Source: Fimbriimonas ginsengisoli Gsoil 348 (GTDB taxonomy: Bacteria; Armatimonadota; Fimbriimonadia; Fimbriimonadales; Fimbriimonadaceae). Taken from it: a stretch of 64,000 nucleotides of DNA. The position numbers and the translations under genes were made by a program. Location: assembly GCF_000724625.1 (NCBI RefSeq), contig NZ_CP007139.1:2604001-2668000 (forward strand). The letters run 5' to 3'. Below the pieces are notes generated by a model, which did not search any database, was not told the origin of the DNA, and saw nothing but the letters and a program-made list of their open reading frames with translations. Shown here piece after piece: positions 8,014-16,854 of the stretch (position 1 is its first letter; each line of letters opens with the position of its first letter).

Positions 8014-9007
8014 CGAGCGCCTGATGCGCCGGGCGATCGCCCTCTCTCGCCGCGGTTTCCCGGCTCCCAATCCGCACGTTGGGTGCGTCCTCGTCCGCGA
8101 CGGCGAGATCGTGGGGGAAGGGTATCACCACCATGCCGGCGCTCCTCATGCCGAAGCGGCCGCTCTTTCGGTAGCGGGCGAACGAGCGCGGGGCGCGGAC
8201 GCGTACGTGACCCTGGAGCCCTGCAATCATTTCGGGCGCACTCCGCCCTGTACCGACGCGCTTCTACGCGCGGGTGTCCGCCGAGTCGTGGCGGCATGCC
8301 CCGACCCGAACCCGGTGGCAAGCGGAGGTCTGGCACGACTTGCGGAGAACGGGGTCGCAACCGAAATCGGCTTGCTGCAGCAAGAGGCGGAAGCGGCTAA
8401 CTTCCGGTTTCTCAGCGCGATGCGGATGCGACGCCCACATGTCACGATCAAAGCTGCCGTCAGCCTCGATGGACGCATCGCCCTGCCGAGCGGCGAAAGT
8501 CAGTGGATCACAGGTCCGGCCGCCCGGCGAGAAGGGCATCGGCTGAGGGCGGAATGCGGCGCCGTGTTGGTAGGGCGGCGCACCGTCGAAATGGACGACC
8601 CGCAGTTGACCGCCCGGATACCGGGCGTGGTTAACCAACCTCTACGCATCGTCCTCGACCCCCGAGGGCGTCTCACCGGAAAGGAACGGGTCTTCGACGC
8701 CGCCGCTCCGACCAAGCACGTGACCGGTCCCGTCGACCTCAACGAGCTGCTGGTCGAGCTCTTCAACGACGGCGTGACGAGCCTTCTCGTCGAAGGTGGG
8801 GGAACGACGATCGCGGGCTTCGTTCGATCTCGGCTGGCCGACGCCGTCGAACTCTTTTTAGCCCCAAAGCTCCTCGGCGACGGTCCCTCCTGGCTCAACG
8901 GTCTCGATTTAGGAAACTTAGCGGAAGCGCCGTCGTTAGAAATAGATAGGATCAAGCGACTAGGGCCGGACTTGCGGCTCTCGGCGCATGTCCGGTACCG
9001 GTCGTAA
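7991..9007 (+). CDS. ribD: Bifunctional diaminohydroxyphosphoribosylaminopyrimidine deaminase / 5-amino-6-(5-phosphoribosylamino)uracil reductase
   Basis: The 338-aa protein carries out two steps of riboflavin synthesis. The N-terminal deaminase (about 1-145) has NPHVGCVLV, the zinc His and catalytic Glu in APHAEAAAL, and the zinc cysteines in LEPCNHFGRTPPC. The C-terminal reductase (about 150-338) has KAAVSLDGRIA, SQWITG and the VEGGGTTIAGF motif. It is a little shorter than typical RibD (~360 aa). The other rib genes are not in this window. It ends the coupled operon that began with aroK. Confidence 0.93.
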   Translation: MAKTPTPDERLMRRAIALSRRGFPAPNPHVGCVLVRDGEIVGEGYHHHAGAPHAEAAALSVAGERARGADAYVTLEPCNHFGRTPPCTDALLRAGVRRVVAACPDPNPVASGGLARLAENGVATEIGLLQQEAEAANFRFLSAMRMRRPHVTIKAAVSLDGRIALPSGESQWITGPAARREGHRLRAECGAVLVGRRTVEMDDPQLTARIPGVVNQPLRIVLDPRGRLTGKERVFDAAAPTKHVTGPVDLNELLVELFNDGVTSLLVEGGGTTIAGFVRSRLADAVELFLAPKLLGDGPSWLNGLDLGNLAEAPSLEIDRIKRLGPDLRLSAHVRYRS

Positions 9008-9064
9008 CTTCTTCCGCTGGAAAGCGTCGAAGCGATCAGAACCCGTTGGAGGGACCCGCTAAAA

Positions 9065-10135
9065 ATGTCCAAAATTACGCTCCGTTTCGCCGCGCTCAGC
9101 GCCTCGGTCCTGGCCTTCGCTATCCCCACGCTTAGTCAGGCCGGCACCATTTTTCTCGCTCGCGACACGGTCGTCCCGGTCATCATCGAGAATGATCTCA
9201 CGATGCGGGGCGCCCGGGAAGGGGACCGGTTTACCGCCCACGTGGACGGAGACCGCGACCTTCCCTTCCGCACTCGCCTGATCGGCCGAGTGGCGCGGGT
9301 AGAGCAAGACCACGGCGACCGGCATGCGTTTCTCGACCTCGAGTTCACCGACGTGATCCTTCCCGACGGCAGCCGCCATCCGATCGACGCCGTCCCGGTC
9401 TCGCTCGACCGGCGGTACGTGGATCGCCGAAGTGACGGCCGGATGGTGGTCAAGGAGGACGCGCGAAAGAAAGAGGGTTACGTCCTCGGCGGCACCGTCG
9501 GCGGATTCATCCTCGGCTCGATCATCCACAAGCAGGCGGAAGCGACCGTTTTGGGGACGCTTGCCGGGATCATCGCCGCCGAGACCGACAGGCGGAACGA
9601 CGGCAACACTGTCCTCCAGAAGGGACAACGGATCGGCGCGCTCATCGAGCGCGACAGCACCTTTGAAACGTACGACCGCCGCGGCCGCCGCGACCGTGGG
9701 TATGACGAGAACGACGATCGCTACGACCGCCGGCGGGACGAAAACTCTCGGAGAGACCGGTCCCGAGACGATCTGCCGCCGCGAGATCGCGAGATTGTCC
9801 TCGCCTACGACAATAAGGATCTCACGTTCAGCCGCGATGCGCGTCCCTATCGCGAGGGGGAAAGCGTTATGATCCCGCTCGAGGAAACGGTGAAGCAGCT
9901 CGGTTTTACTTTCGAACGAGGACGCACCAACGCGATCTACATCGAAGGCGAAGATTCTTCGCTGCGCTTGGAACAGGATTCCACGGAGGCGCGTCTCAAT
10001 GGGCGTAGGGTGACTCTTGCGACGTCCGTCATCGAAAAGGACGGCGTGCTTTACGCTCCGATCGAAATCCTCGCTTCTATTGCCCCCGGAAAAATCCTGG
10101 TCAACGGAAACCGAATCACCCCTCGGACGTTCTAA
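9065..10135 (+). CDS. Exported protein with C-terminal copper-amine-oxidase-N-like domain
   Basis: The 356-aa protein starts at ATG 9065 behind GGAGGG and has a signal peptide ending SQAGT. Residues of about 25-130 form a beta-rich domain with LTMRGAREGDRFTAHV. A glycine-rich hydrophobic stretch (about 139-180) and a very charged Arg/Asp linker (about 200-240, DRRGRRDRGYDEN style) follow. The last ~110 residues resemble the copper amine oxidase N-terminal 'stalk' domain found in many surface proteins (VMIPLEETVKQLGFTFE, later GVLYAPIEILA). It is likely periplasmic or surface-located; function unknown. A strong terminator follows. Confidence 0.7.
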   Translation: MSKITLRFAALSASVLAFAIPTLSQAGTIFLARDTVVPVIIENDLTMRGAREGDRFTAHVDGDRDLPFRTRLIGRVARVEQDHGDRHAFLDLEFTDVILPDGSRHPIDAVPVSLDRRYVDRRSDGRMVVKEDARKKEGYVLGGTVGGFILGSIIHKQAEATVLGTLAGIIAAETDRRNDGNTVLQKGQRIGALIERDSTFETYDRRGRRDRGYDENDDRYDRRRDENSRRDRSRDDLPPRDREIVLAYDNKDLTFSRDARPYREGESVMIPLEETVKQLGFTFERGRTNAIYIEGEDSSLRLEQDSTEARLNGRRVTLATSVIEKDGVLYAPIEILASIAPGKILVNGNRITPRTF

Positions 10136-10163
10136 CCCAAGAGGCTTACCTCCTCCCCCCAAA

Positions 10164-10199
10164 GCCCCGTCGCTAGCCCTCAGCGCGGGGCCCTTTTTT
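10164..10199 (+). terminator. Rho-independent terminator
   Basis: GCCCCG at 10164-10169 pairs with CGGGGC at 10186-10191, extended by an inner CGCT/AGCG pairing, and is followed by CCTTTTTT. It ends the plus-strand gene and sits between convergent genes, so it may act both ways. Confidence 0.8.
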
Positions 10200-10222
10200 G
10201 CCTCTTACCGCCTAGCTTTTCA

Positions 10223-12538
10223 TCAATTGCTAGCCGACGAAGCTCCGCCCTCTGGCCGCAACGCCAACCCACGCGTTCCTGCTTCCCCCAAACCGACAAG
10301 CACTACGGACCAGTTCTTCACGTCGCCATCGACTTTGGCTTCGTAGCGCTCTCCGGTGCGAGTCACCGAAACCGTACCGGCGATTCCGCCCGACATCGTC
10401 GGTACGACCGCGGTGGCGGTCACGCCGTCGTCTAACGCGAACACCTCGAAGGTCACGCCGTCGGCGAAATCGTAGTCCGGGCGTTGGTCGACGGCCCCGA
10501 CGGAGATGATCGAATTCGGCCGAACTAGCAGCGGTACCGACAGGAATCCGTGCGTCTCCCGCACCCACTTCGGCCCGACGATCTCCTCCCCTGAGAGGAA
10601 AGAGGTCCACCGCCCGGCGGGCACGTAGTACTCAACCTCGTGGTCGGAGAAGACTGGGGCCACGAGCAGCGACTCGCCGAGCATGTATTGCCGGTCCAGC
10701 GTGTGGGCGGCCGGGTCGGCGGGGAATTCGAGGAGCATCGCCCGCATCACGGGCATCCCCTGCTCGTGTGCCTCGACCGCGGCTCCGAATAGGTACGGCA
10801 TGAGCCGGCATTTGAGCTTGGTAAAGAAGCGAAGCGTGTCGCACGCCTCGTCGCTATACTGCCACGGCACCCGGAACGAGCCGCTGCCGTGGAGCCGGCT
10901 GTGGGAGGAGAGGAGGCCGAACGCCACCCACCGCTTGTACAGTGCCTCCGGCGGTAACCCCTCGAATCCGCCGATGTCGTGGCTCCAAAAGCCGAAGCCG
11001 GAGAGGCAGAGCGACAAGCCACCCCGAAGGCTTTCCGCCATTGCCTCGAAGTCCGACCAGCAGTCGCCACCCCAGTGGACCGGGAAGCACTGGCCGCCTA
11101 CCGTGGCCGACCGGGCGAAGAGCACCCCTTCTCCCGTCTTCTCCTTCAAGAGATCGAAGACGGCTTGGTTGTAAAGCTGGGTGTAGTAGTTGTGCATCCG
11201 GACCGGGTCGGAGCCATCGTGGTACGCCACGTCGGTCGGGATCCGCTCGCCGAAGTCGGTCTTCAGCGCATCGACGCCGATGTCGATCACCTCGGCGAGC
11301 TTGCCTTGGAACCACTTCGTAGCGGCGGGGTTGGTGAAGTCGACGATTCCCATCCCCGGCTGCCACATGTCCCATTGCCACACGTCGCCATTCGGCCGTT
11401 TCATCAGAAAGCCGCCCTTTTTGCCTTCCTCGAACAGCTTGGAGGCCTGGGCAATGTACGGGTTGATCCAAGTGCAGATCTTGAGGCCGCGAGCCTTGAG
11501 CCGCCGGAGCATGCCGGCGGGGTCCGGGAACATCGCCGGGTCCCATTCGAGATCCGTCCAGTGAAATGCCTTCATCCAGAAGCAGTCGTAGTGGAAGACA
11601 TGGAGTGGCAGGTCGCGATCCTCCATTCCTTGAATAAAGCTCGTGACGGTGGCTTCGTCGTAGTTCGTGGTGAACGATGTGGAGAGCCAGAGTCCGAACG
11701 ACCACGCGGGCGGCAACGCGGGGCGGCCAGTGAGCGCCGTGTACTTGCGCAGCACCTCTTTCGGCGTGGGGCCATAGATGACAAAGTACTCGAGCACATC
11801 GCCCGGCACGCTGAAGCTGACGCGCGAAGTCCGCTCGGTGCCCACCTCGAACGAGACCGGCCCTGGATCGTTGACGAAGACTCCGTACCCTCCGCTGGTT
11901 AGATAGAACGGAATGTTCTTATAGGCCTGCTCGGAGTTTGTCCCGCCGTCCTGGTTCCAGATGTCGACCGTCTGCCCGTTCTTGACGAACGCGGTGAACC
12001 GCTCCCCAAGCCCGTAGACGTTCTCGCCGACGCCAAGCAGAAGCTGGTCCTGGATGTACTTCTTATCTTCGTCGACCGTCATCAAGGCCGTCGACCGCCC
12101 CGGGCTCCGCGTAATCACCTTCCCATCGGCCACAAACTCGATCGCCCACCCAGTTTTTGGTACACGAACCGAAAGAGGGCCCGAAGTAAGAATGACCGCA
12201 TGAGCCCCCTCACCCTCCTCGGATGTATGTGCCGACGAGGGTGAGGGGGTTGGGGGTGAGGGAGTCCGGCCCTCGGCATCGGGAAACAGCTTGAAATGCG
12301 GCCCCCGATCGACTCCGCCCTCGAAGTGCGAAATCCGAACCCGGATCACTCCATCCATCGGGGCCGAGAGGCGAACTGTAAGAACCGGCCCACCGAGCGT
12401 ATCCCCCCGATGCCGGATGTTCGAGGTCGGCGCCAATACCGTAACCTCCTCCGCCCCCGCGCGAACCTCATACGCCTCCGCGGCATAAGCAGCCCGCACC
12501 CCCTTCCGCATCATCCAGTTCCCATCGGTGAACTTCAT
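10223..12538 (-). CDS. Glycoside hydrolase family 31 alpha-xylosidase (YicI-like)
   Basis: The 771-aa protein matches YicI of E. coli in length and order: a MKFTDGNW start, an N-terminal beta domain, the (beta/alpha)8 barrel and C-terminal beta domains. The nucleophile region reads ALKTDFGERIPTDV (Asp as in YicI), and FARSATVGGQCFPVHWGGD is the conserved substrate-pocket stretch. It removes alpha-xylosyl residues from xyloglucan-type oligosaccharides; there is no signal peptide, so it acts in the cytoplasm. About residues 92-112 are an extra Pro/Ser/Glu-rich segment encoded by an inserted palindromic repeat (12204-12264). A -10 box TATAAA lies 11 bases before ATG 12538. Confidence 0.9.
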   Translation of the reverse strand: MKFTDGNWMMRKGVRAAYAAEAYEVRAGAEEVTVLAPTSNIRHRGDTLGGPVLTVRLSAPMDGVIRVRISHFEGGVDRGPHFKLFPDAEGRTPSPPTPSPSSAHTSEEGEGAHAVILTSGPLSVRVPKTGWAIEFVADGKVITRSPGRSTALMTVDEDKKYIQDQLLLGVGENVYGLGERFTAFVKNGQTVDIWNQDGGTNSEQAYKNIPFYLTSGGYGVFVNDPGPVSFEVGTERTSRVSFSVPGDVLEYFVIYGPTPKEVLRKYTALTGRPALPPAWSFGLWLSTSFTTNYDEATVTSFIQGMEDRDLPLHVFHYDCFWMKAFHWTDLEWDPAMFPDPAGMLRRLKARGLKICTWINPYIAQASKLFEEGKKGGFLMKRPNGDVWQWDMWQPGMGIVDFTNPAATKWFQGKLAEVIDIGVDALKTDFGERIPTDVAYHDGSDPVRMHNYYTQLYNQAVFDLLKEKTGEGVLFARSATVGGQCFPVHWGGDCWSDFEAMAESLRGGLSLCLSGFGFWSHDIGGFEGLPPEALYKRWVAFGLLSSHSRLHGSGSFRVPWQYSDEACDTLRFFTKLKCRLMPYLFGAAVEAHEQGMPVMRAMLLEFPADPAAHTLDRQYMLGESLLVAPVFSDHEVEYYVPAGRWTSFLSGEEIVGPKWVRETHGFLSVPLLVRPNSIISVGAVDQRPDYDFADGVTFEVFALDDGVTATAVVPTMSGGIAGTVSVTRTGERYEAKVDGDVKNWSVVLVGLGEAGTRGLALRPEGGASSASN
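12204..12264. repeat. Palindromic repeat copy A, inside the GH31 gene
   Basis: Arms ccctcaccctcctcgg and ccgacgagggtgaggg form a long stem with one mismatch around an atgtatgtg loop, followed by a gggttgggggtgagg tail. A second copy with the same architecture and tail lies at 32388-32436. Here the repeat is in frame and adds a PSPPTPSPSSAHTSEEGEG-like segment to the enzyme. Confidence 0.75.
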
Positions 12539-12549
12539 CGCTGCGGGCT

Positions 12550-12576
12550 TTTATACCGGTATCGCGAATGAATCAA
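12550..12576 (-). promoter_or_regulatory. Promoter of the GH31 gene with overlapping palindrome
   Basis: On the minus strand, TTGATT (12576-12571) and TATAAA (12555-12550) are 15 bases apart, and ATG follows 11 bases after the -10 box, so the mRNA would be nearly leaderless. The perfect palindrome ATACCGGTAT at 12553-12562 overlaps the -10 box and could be an operator. Confidence 0.5.
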
Positions 12577-12718
12577 CTTGAATCAACCAACGGACGCTGA
12601 GGTGGCGTAGGCCTCGGCCTCAATTTGAGTTGAGATTTGCCCCGGTCCCGCGGCTTGGGCGAGCGCAACATCTAATCGGGAGCGCGAGTTATTCGGTTAT
12701 GCTCGAATAGGGAAGGAC

Positions 12719-13666
12719 GTGAAGGGGCATTTTGAGGATAAGGGGTTGGTGGGCGTTTATGATGCGGTGGGCGGCATCGAGGCGTTCAGGCGGATCTCTA
12801 AGCGGTTCCATCACAAGGTCGAATCCGACTCGAAGCTGATGGAGCTTTTCCCTAAGAACATGGTCGCCTTGGAAGAGCGGTTGGCGCTTTTCTTGACCGA
12901 ACGGACCGGTGGGGAAGCGGTTTATACGGGCGCACGGGGCAAGACCAGCATGATTTGCCGGCATGCCCACCTTGCCATCGGATCGGAGGAGGCAACTCGG
13001 TGGTTGGCGCACATGAAGGCCGCACTTGAAGAGGAAGGGGTCAGCGACGCAATTTCGACCCAACTGCTGTCGAACCTGACCGAGCTCGCCGCAACGTTGG
13101 CCGATCCGCTGGTTCATTTATACGGCCTCCCCATCGCCGCCTTGCGCGAGAAACTAGAGGAAGATCCATCGCTAGCAAAGTTGAATGACCATGGCCGGAA
13201 TCTGATCTGCGCGGCCGCGATCTCCTGGGATGTTCCCCGCCTTCGCTTGCTGCTGGAGTTCGGCGCCGAAATAGAAACGAGTGATACGGGCGGACACAAT
13301 CCCCTCTATCGAGTTGCCAACGGTAGCGGCAACGAGGCGGACGGGCGGGCGGCGCTGGAGTTGTTGATTGCTCACGGTGCGAACGTGAATCAGGTCACCG
13401 GCGTAGGCGGCATGACTCCGCTCCACATGTCGGCCCGGCGAGGAACCGTGGCCATCGCGGAGGCCCTGTTGGAAGCGGGAGCAAATATCGAAGCCCGAGA
13501 CTCGAACGGAGAGACTCCGCTGCGCCGGGCCGTGAATTGCGGAAAAGAGGACGTGGTCCGGCTTCTCGTCGCCCATGGCGCGGATCCTCTAAGCCGAGAC
13601 CGCTTCGGCCGCACCGTAGTCGAGGCCGCCCGCTCCGAACGCCTTCGGAACCTTCTCCAAGGTTGA
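12719..13666 (+). CDS. Truncated globin fused to ankyrin repeats
   Basis: The 315-aa protein starts at GTG 12719 with GGGAAGG just upstream. Residues of about 10-125 match the truncated haemoglobin family: VGGIEAFRRISKRFHHKV, FLTERTGG, then Tyr69, Met78 and a likely proximal haem ligand His82 in MICRHAHL. Residues of about 155-312 hold four ankyrin repeats (GRNLICAAAISWDVPRLRLL, GMTPLHMSARRG, GETPLRRAVNCGKEDVVRLL and others). Truncated globins bind O2 or NO; ankyrin repeats bind protein partners. The fusion suggests an O2/NO-dependent interaction module (inference). No signal peptide is seen. Confidence 0.85.
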   Translation: MKGHFEDKGLVGVYDAVGGIEAFRRISKRFHHKVESDSKLMELFPKNMVALEERLALFLTERTGGEAVYTGARGKTSMICRHAHLAIGSEEATRWLAHMKAALEEEGVSDAISTQLLSNLTELAATLADPLVHLYGLPIAALREKLEEDPSLAKLNDHGRNLICAAAISWDVPRLRLLLEFGAEIETSDTGGHNPLYRVANGSGNEADGRAALELLIAHGANVNQVTGVGGMTPLHMSARRGTVAIAEALLEAGANIEARDSNGETPLRRAVNCGKEDVVRLLVAHGADPLSRDRFGRTVVEAARSERLRNLLQG

Positions 13667-13732
13667 GGCTGAGATCTTGAGTGCAAAGGACTCACTAGTC
13701 CTTGACTTCCTCTTGCCGACGTCTGCGTCCGA

Positions 13733-13738
13733 TACAAT
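13733..13738 (+). promoter_or_regulatory. -10 box of the BTAD regulator gene
   Basis: TACAAT lies 9 bases before the ATG at 13748. The TTGACT at 13702 is too far (25 bases) to be a standard -35. The geometry suggests a leaderless or near-leaderless transcript. Confidence 0.45.
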
Positions 13739-13747
13739 GAGGCAGAC

Positions 13748-16678
13748 ATGTCAACGACGTGGCGGATCCGGCAGTTTGGGTCCGTCGCGATCGAAGGACC
13801 GGCGTTCGACGCGGGGAGGAGCACCCTCTTTAGCACGCAACGCTCAGCGAAAATCCTCTCCCTTCTCGCCCTAGTGCGCAACGGCCAAATGCGTCGCGAG
13901 GATCTTGCCGACGCCCTGTGGCCAGATGACTTTTACGATGCGACTCGATTGCGGCTTCGAAAGGAACTTTCGCGGCTACGGCAAGCCTTAGGGCCAGCGG
14001 CAGACGCCCTCGAGGGCGATTCGGACACGATCGGCCTCAAACTCTCTGCGTTTACGACCGACCTCCAACTTCTTCGTCGGAGCCTCGAACTAACTCAAGG
14101 CGACTCTTCGAGAGAGGTTCGCCTGCGTGAAGCGGCCGAGGCGGCCGATGGCCCATTCCTTCCGGGTTGGGAAGACCCCTGGGTGGTTGCGGAGCGCCAC
14201 GCCGCCGAGGGTCTGAAATGCCAAGTATTGGTGGCGCTCGCACAAATTCTCCTCGATAAAGGCAGTCCGGAGGAGGCGTTGTCGACGATCGGCTTCGTGA
14301 TCGAGAACGATCCGGGCCAGGAGGCAGCGCGGCTCGTCGCGGTTCGAGCCCATGCCGCACTTGGCACTCCGGCCAGCGCGGTGACGGAGTTCCAAAGCAT
14401 GAAGCGGGCCATGCGCAAACAGAACGTTGGCTCGCCTTCGGTAGAGGCGGAGGCGCTGTTCACGCAGGTTCAGGAAGGAAGTTTGAAGCCGTTCGAAACG
14501 CCGCGGCTACCCACCCTGACTGCCCCCCTCGATCGCTTTTTCGGTCGGCTCGACGAAATGGTGACGATTGCAAAGCACCTCGCTCCAGATGGGGACGGGC
14601 GGCTCATGAGCCTTGTTGGTCCTGGAGGGATGGGGAAGACACGGCTTTCCCGCGAAGCGGCCTTAGGCCTGAGCGGCGCGTATCGAGGCAACGTCGCCTT
14701 CGTCTCCCTCGCGGGTTCGCCATCGCCAGAGTCCGCGGCCGCGACGCTGCTGGCTCAATTGGGTTGGCAGGGGGCCGCGACCGCGGAGCCGGCCGCGGTC
14801 GTCGCCGCGTCGCTACCTCCAGGCCCTTGTCTCCTCGTGATGGACAACCTGGAGCACCTGATGCCCCAATCCGCTGAATTAGTGCGGCAACTCTTGGAAG
14901 CGTGCCCTTCGCTTAGAATCCTTGCCACGTCGCGGCAGTCGCTTCGCATCGCGGGCGAGCGAATCCTTGCCCTCGGGCCCCTGGGCGAAGAAGCCGGCGC
15001 CATGCTCGCGGACCTTGCTCGCTGGGAGCGTCCGGAACTTCAAAACGACCCCGACCTTGCCGAGCTCGCGCGTAGGCTGGACGGCATCCCGCTCGCTCTC
15101 CGCTTGGCGGCTCCCCGGTTGCGCCTGCTCGGGCCAAGAGCATTGCTCGAGCGCCTTGGAGATCGATTCAGGCTGCTGCAAGGCGGAGCCAACGACCTGC
15201 CAGAGCGTCATCGATCGCTTCGGGCCGCCTTCGATGGCAGCTTCGAGGCATTGGGGGACCGTGAGCGAAGGGCTCTGATTCAGATGTCCCCCTTCCGAGG
15301 CGGCTGGACCTTAAGCCAAGTCGAGCGCGTTTTGCCTCGGGACGACGCGCTGGAGGCGATGGAAGCGCTGGTAGATGCCTCGTTCGTGTCGGTCGACGAT
15401 CGCGGATCGACCATGCGATTCACGATGTTAGAAACTGTGCGCGAATACGTAACGTCGCGCGAGGAGACCGGCGAAGCCCGGATCGCCTTTGTCCGAGCGA
15501 TGGCGTCCGAAATCAGCGAGCTTTTGCCCGACACGCTAACTCCCCGCCGACTATCGTTGCTCGAAACTCTGGATGCCGAGTCCGACAATCTGCACCTTGC
15601 CGTCGAACTCGGGATTCAGAACGATCCGGATTCGGTGCAGAAGATTCTCTCGCGGCTATGGATCTACGACACCACCCGGGGTCGACACGCCGAGCTAGAG
15701 CGCCTCTATCGAGACTTCGACCTCGTGTGTCCCTTAACGGAACTTGATGCGGCGGCGGAATTTGGCAAGGGGATGGCTCTGGCGGGGCTCAACCGGATGC
15801 GGCAGGCGACGGAGTCGTTCGCAAAGGCCGCCAAAGACTACCAATTGAGTGGAGACTTTGCCAACGCGGCGCTCGTTGAAGCGATGCGCCTGGTCACGGC
15901 TCGCCACGTCCTGCGGACCCCCTTCGACGATGTGCTTGTCCAACTCCAGCCTCTGGCGGCGCAAGCGGGTGAGGTTCCCGCGGTCGCCGGCCGATTTGCC
16001 ATGCTCGAGGGGGATCTGCTGTTTTTCGGCGGACGGCTTCAGGAGGCGGCGTCCCGAATTGACGAGGCGATCGCCATCGCCGAGGCGTTGGGGGACGAAG
16101 TGGGCTTGGTGGCCGCCGTCCACTATCGAGGCTTCGTCTCAATTGAGCTGGGCGAGCACGCCGCCACCAAGCGTTCGCTGGTACGTATTGCGCCAACCGT
16201 CGATCGTCTCAGCGACCCACGTCGGAGGGGAGTTCAGCAGGAGCTTTTAGGTAAGGCAGCGATAGGATTGGGCTTCCTCCCCGAAGCGCTCGCGAATTTC
16301 CAGCAGGCCCGTGCCGAGTGGTCGCGACTTAGGAACGCCTACCAATTGGCGGACCAAGACAACTCCATTGCGCGGACGCTGCTCGCTCTCGGCCGGGCTG
16401 ACGAGGCAAAGGCGGCCGCCCACGAGGCATTCCGGGCATGGAGCTCGTACGACGATTTCCGCGGCATATCGACCTCCCTCCACACCCTGGCAGCCATTCG
16501 ACTCGAACAGAGGGATCTCATCGGCGCCGGCAAGGCTCTATCCTCTGCCCGAGGGCTGGCCAAGGAGCAAGGAATCGAATTTTCCCACCTCGAATCCGCT
16601 TATCTCGACGGTCTCACCCGGCGCGTCGACTCCACTCCTGGCACGACCGACGATCTAGGAGCGCTCTTCGATAGCTAG
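13748..16678 (+). CDS. BTAD/NB-ARC/TPR transcriptional regulator (AfsR/SARP-like)
   Basis: This is a 976-aa, multi-domain STAND-type regulator. Residues of about 5-90 are an OmpR-like winged helix (ILSLLALVRNGQMRREDLADALW). About 95-245 is the helical BTAD domain. About 275-520 is an NB-ARC-type ATPase with P-loop GPGGMGKT near residue 293, Walker B LLVMDNLEHL and the sensor motif ATSRQSLRIAGE. About 600-960 consists of TPR-like helical repeats. Such proteins act as ligand- and ATP-switched transcription activators. It is a single gene, with its targets unknown; the next genes encode secreted paralogues and could be regulated (inference). Confidence 0.88.
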   Translation: MSTTWRIRQFGSVAIEGPAFDAGRSTLFSTQRSAKILSLLALVRNGQMRREDLADALWPDDFYDATRLRLRKELSRLRQALGPAADALEGDSDTIGLKLSAFTTDLQLLRRSLELTQGDSSREVRLREAAEAADGPFLPGWEDPWVVAERHAAEGLKCQVLVALAQILLDKGSPEEALSTIGFVIENDPGQEAARLVAVRAHAALGTPASAVTEFQSMKRAMRKQNVGSPSVEAEALFTQVQEGSLKPFETPRLPTLTAPLDRFFGRLDEMVTIAKHLAPDGDGRLMSLVGPGGMGKTRLSREAALGLSGAYRGNVAFVSLAGSPSPESAAATLLAQLGWQGAATAEPAAVVAASLPPGPCLLVMDNLEHLMPQSAELVRQLLEACPSLRILATSRQSLRIAGERILALGPLGEEAGAMLADLARWERPELQNDPDLAELARRLDGIPLALRLAAPRLRLLGPRALLERLGDRFRLLQGGANDLPERHRSLRAAFDGSFEALGDRERRALIQMSPFRGGWTLSQVERVLPRDDALEAMEALVDASFVSVDDRGSTMRFTMLETVREYVTSREETGEARIAFVRAMASEISELLPDTLTPRRLSLLETLDAESDNLHLAVELGIQNDPDSVQKILSRLWIYDTTRGRHAELERLYRDFDLVCPLTELDAAAEFGKGMALAGLNRMRQATESFAKAAKDYQLSGDFANAALVEAMRLVTARHVLRTPFDDVLVQLQPLAAQAGEVPAVAGRFAMLEGDLLFFGGRLQEAASRIDEAIAIAEALGDEVGLVAAVHYRGFVSIELGEHAATKRSLVRIAPTVDRLSDPRRRGVQQELLGKAAIGLGFLPEALANFQQARAEWSRLRNAYQLADQDNSIARTLLALGRADEAKAAAHEAFRAWSSYDDFRGISTSLHTLAAIRLEQRDLIGAGKALSSARGLAKEQGIEFSHLESAYLDGLTRRVDSTPGTTDDLGALFDS

Positions 16679-16854
16679 CGGTTTAGCCGGGACTTTCGGC
16701 GCGCCCGCGGGGCTCTTGTGACGGATCGAGGCTGATTCGGTGACAAACCGATCCCGCCGCTGTGACAACCACTTGCGCCTCTGAGAAGGCCGGTGGGCCG
16801 TGCAAACATCCTCTTACTCCGGACCGATTGGGTCCACGGAAAGAGAGATTCCTT

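Noticed and set aside
10854-11902. Large overlapping ORFs on both strands within the GH31 gene
   Set aside because: GC-rich shadow frames; the GH31 product has full-length family similarity.
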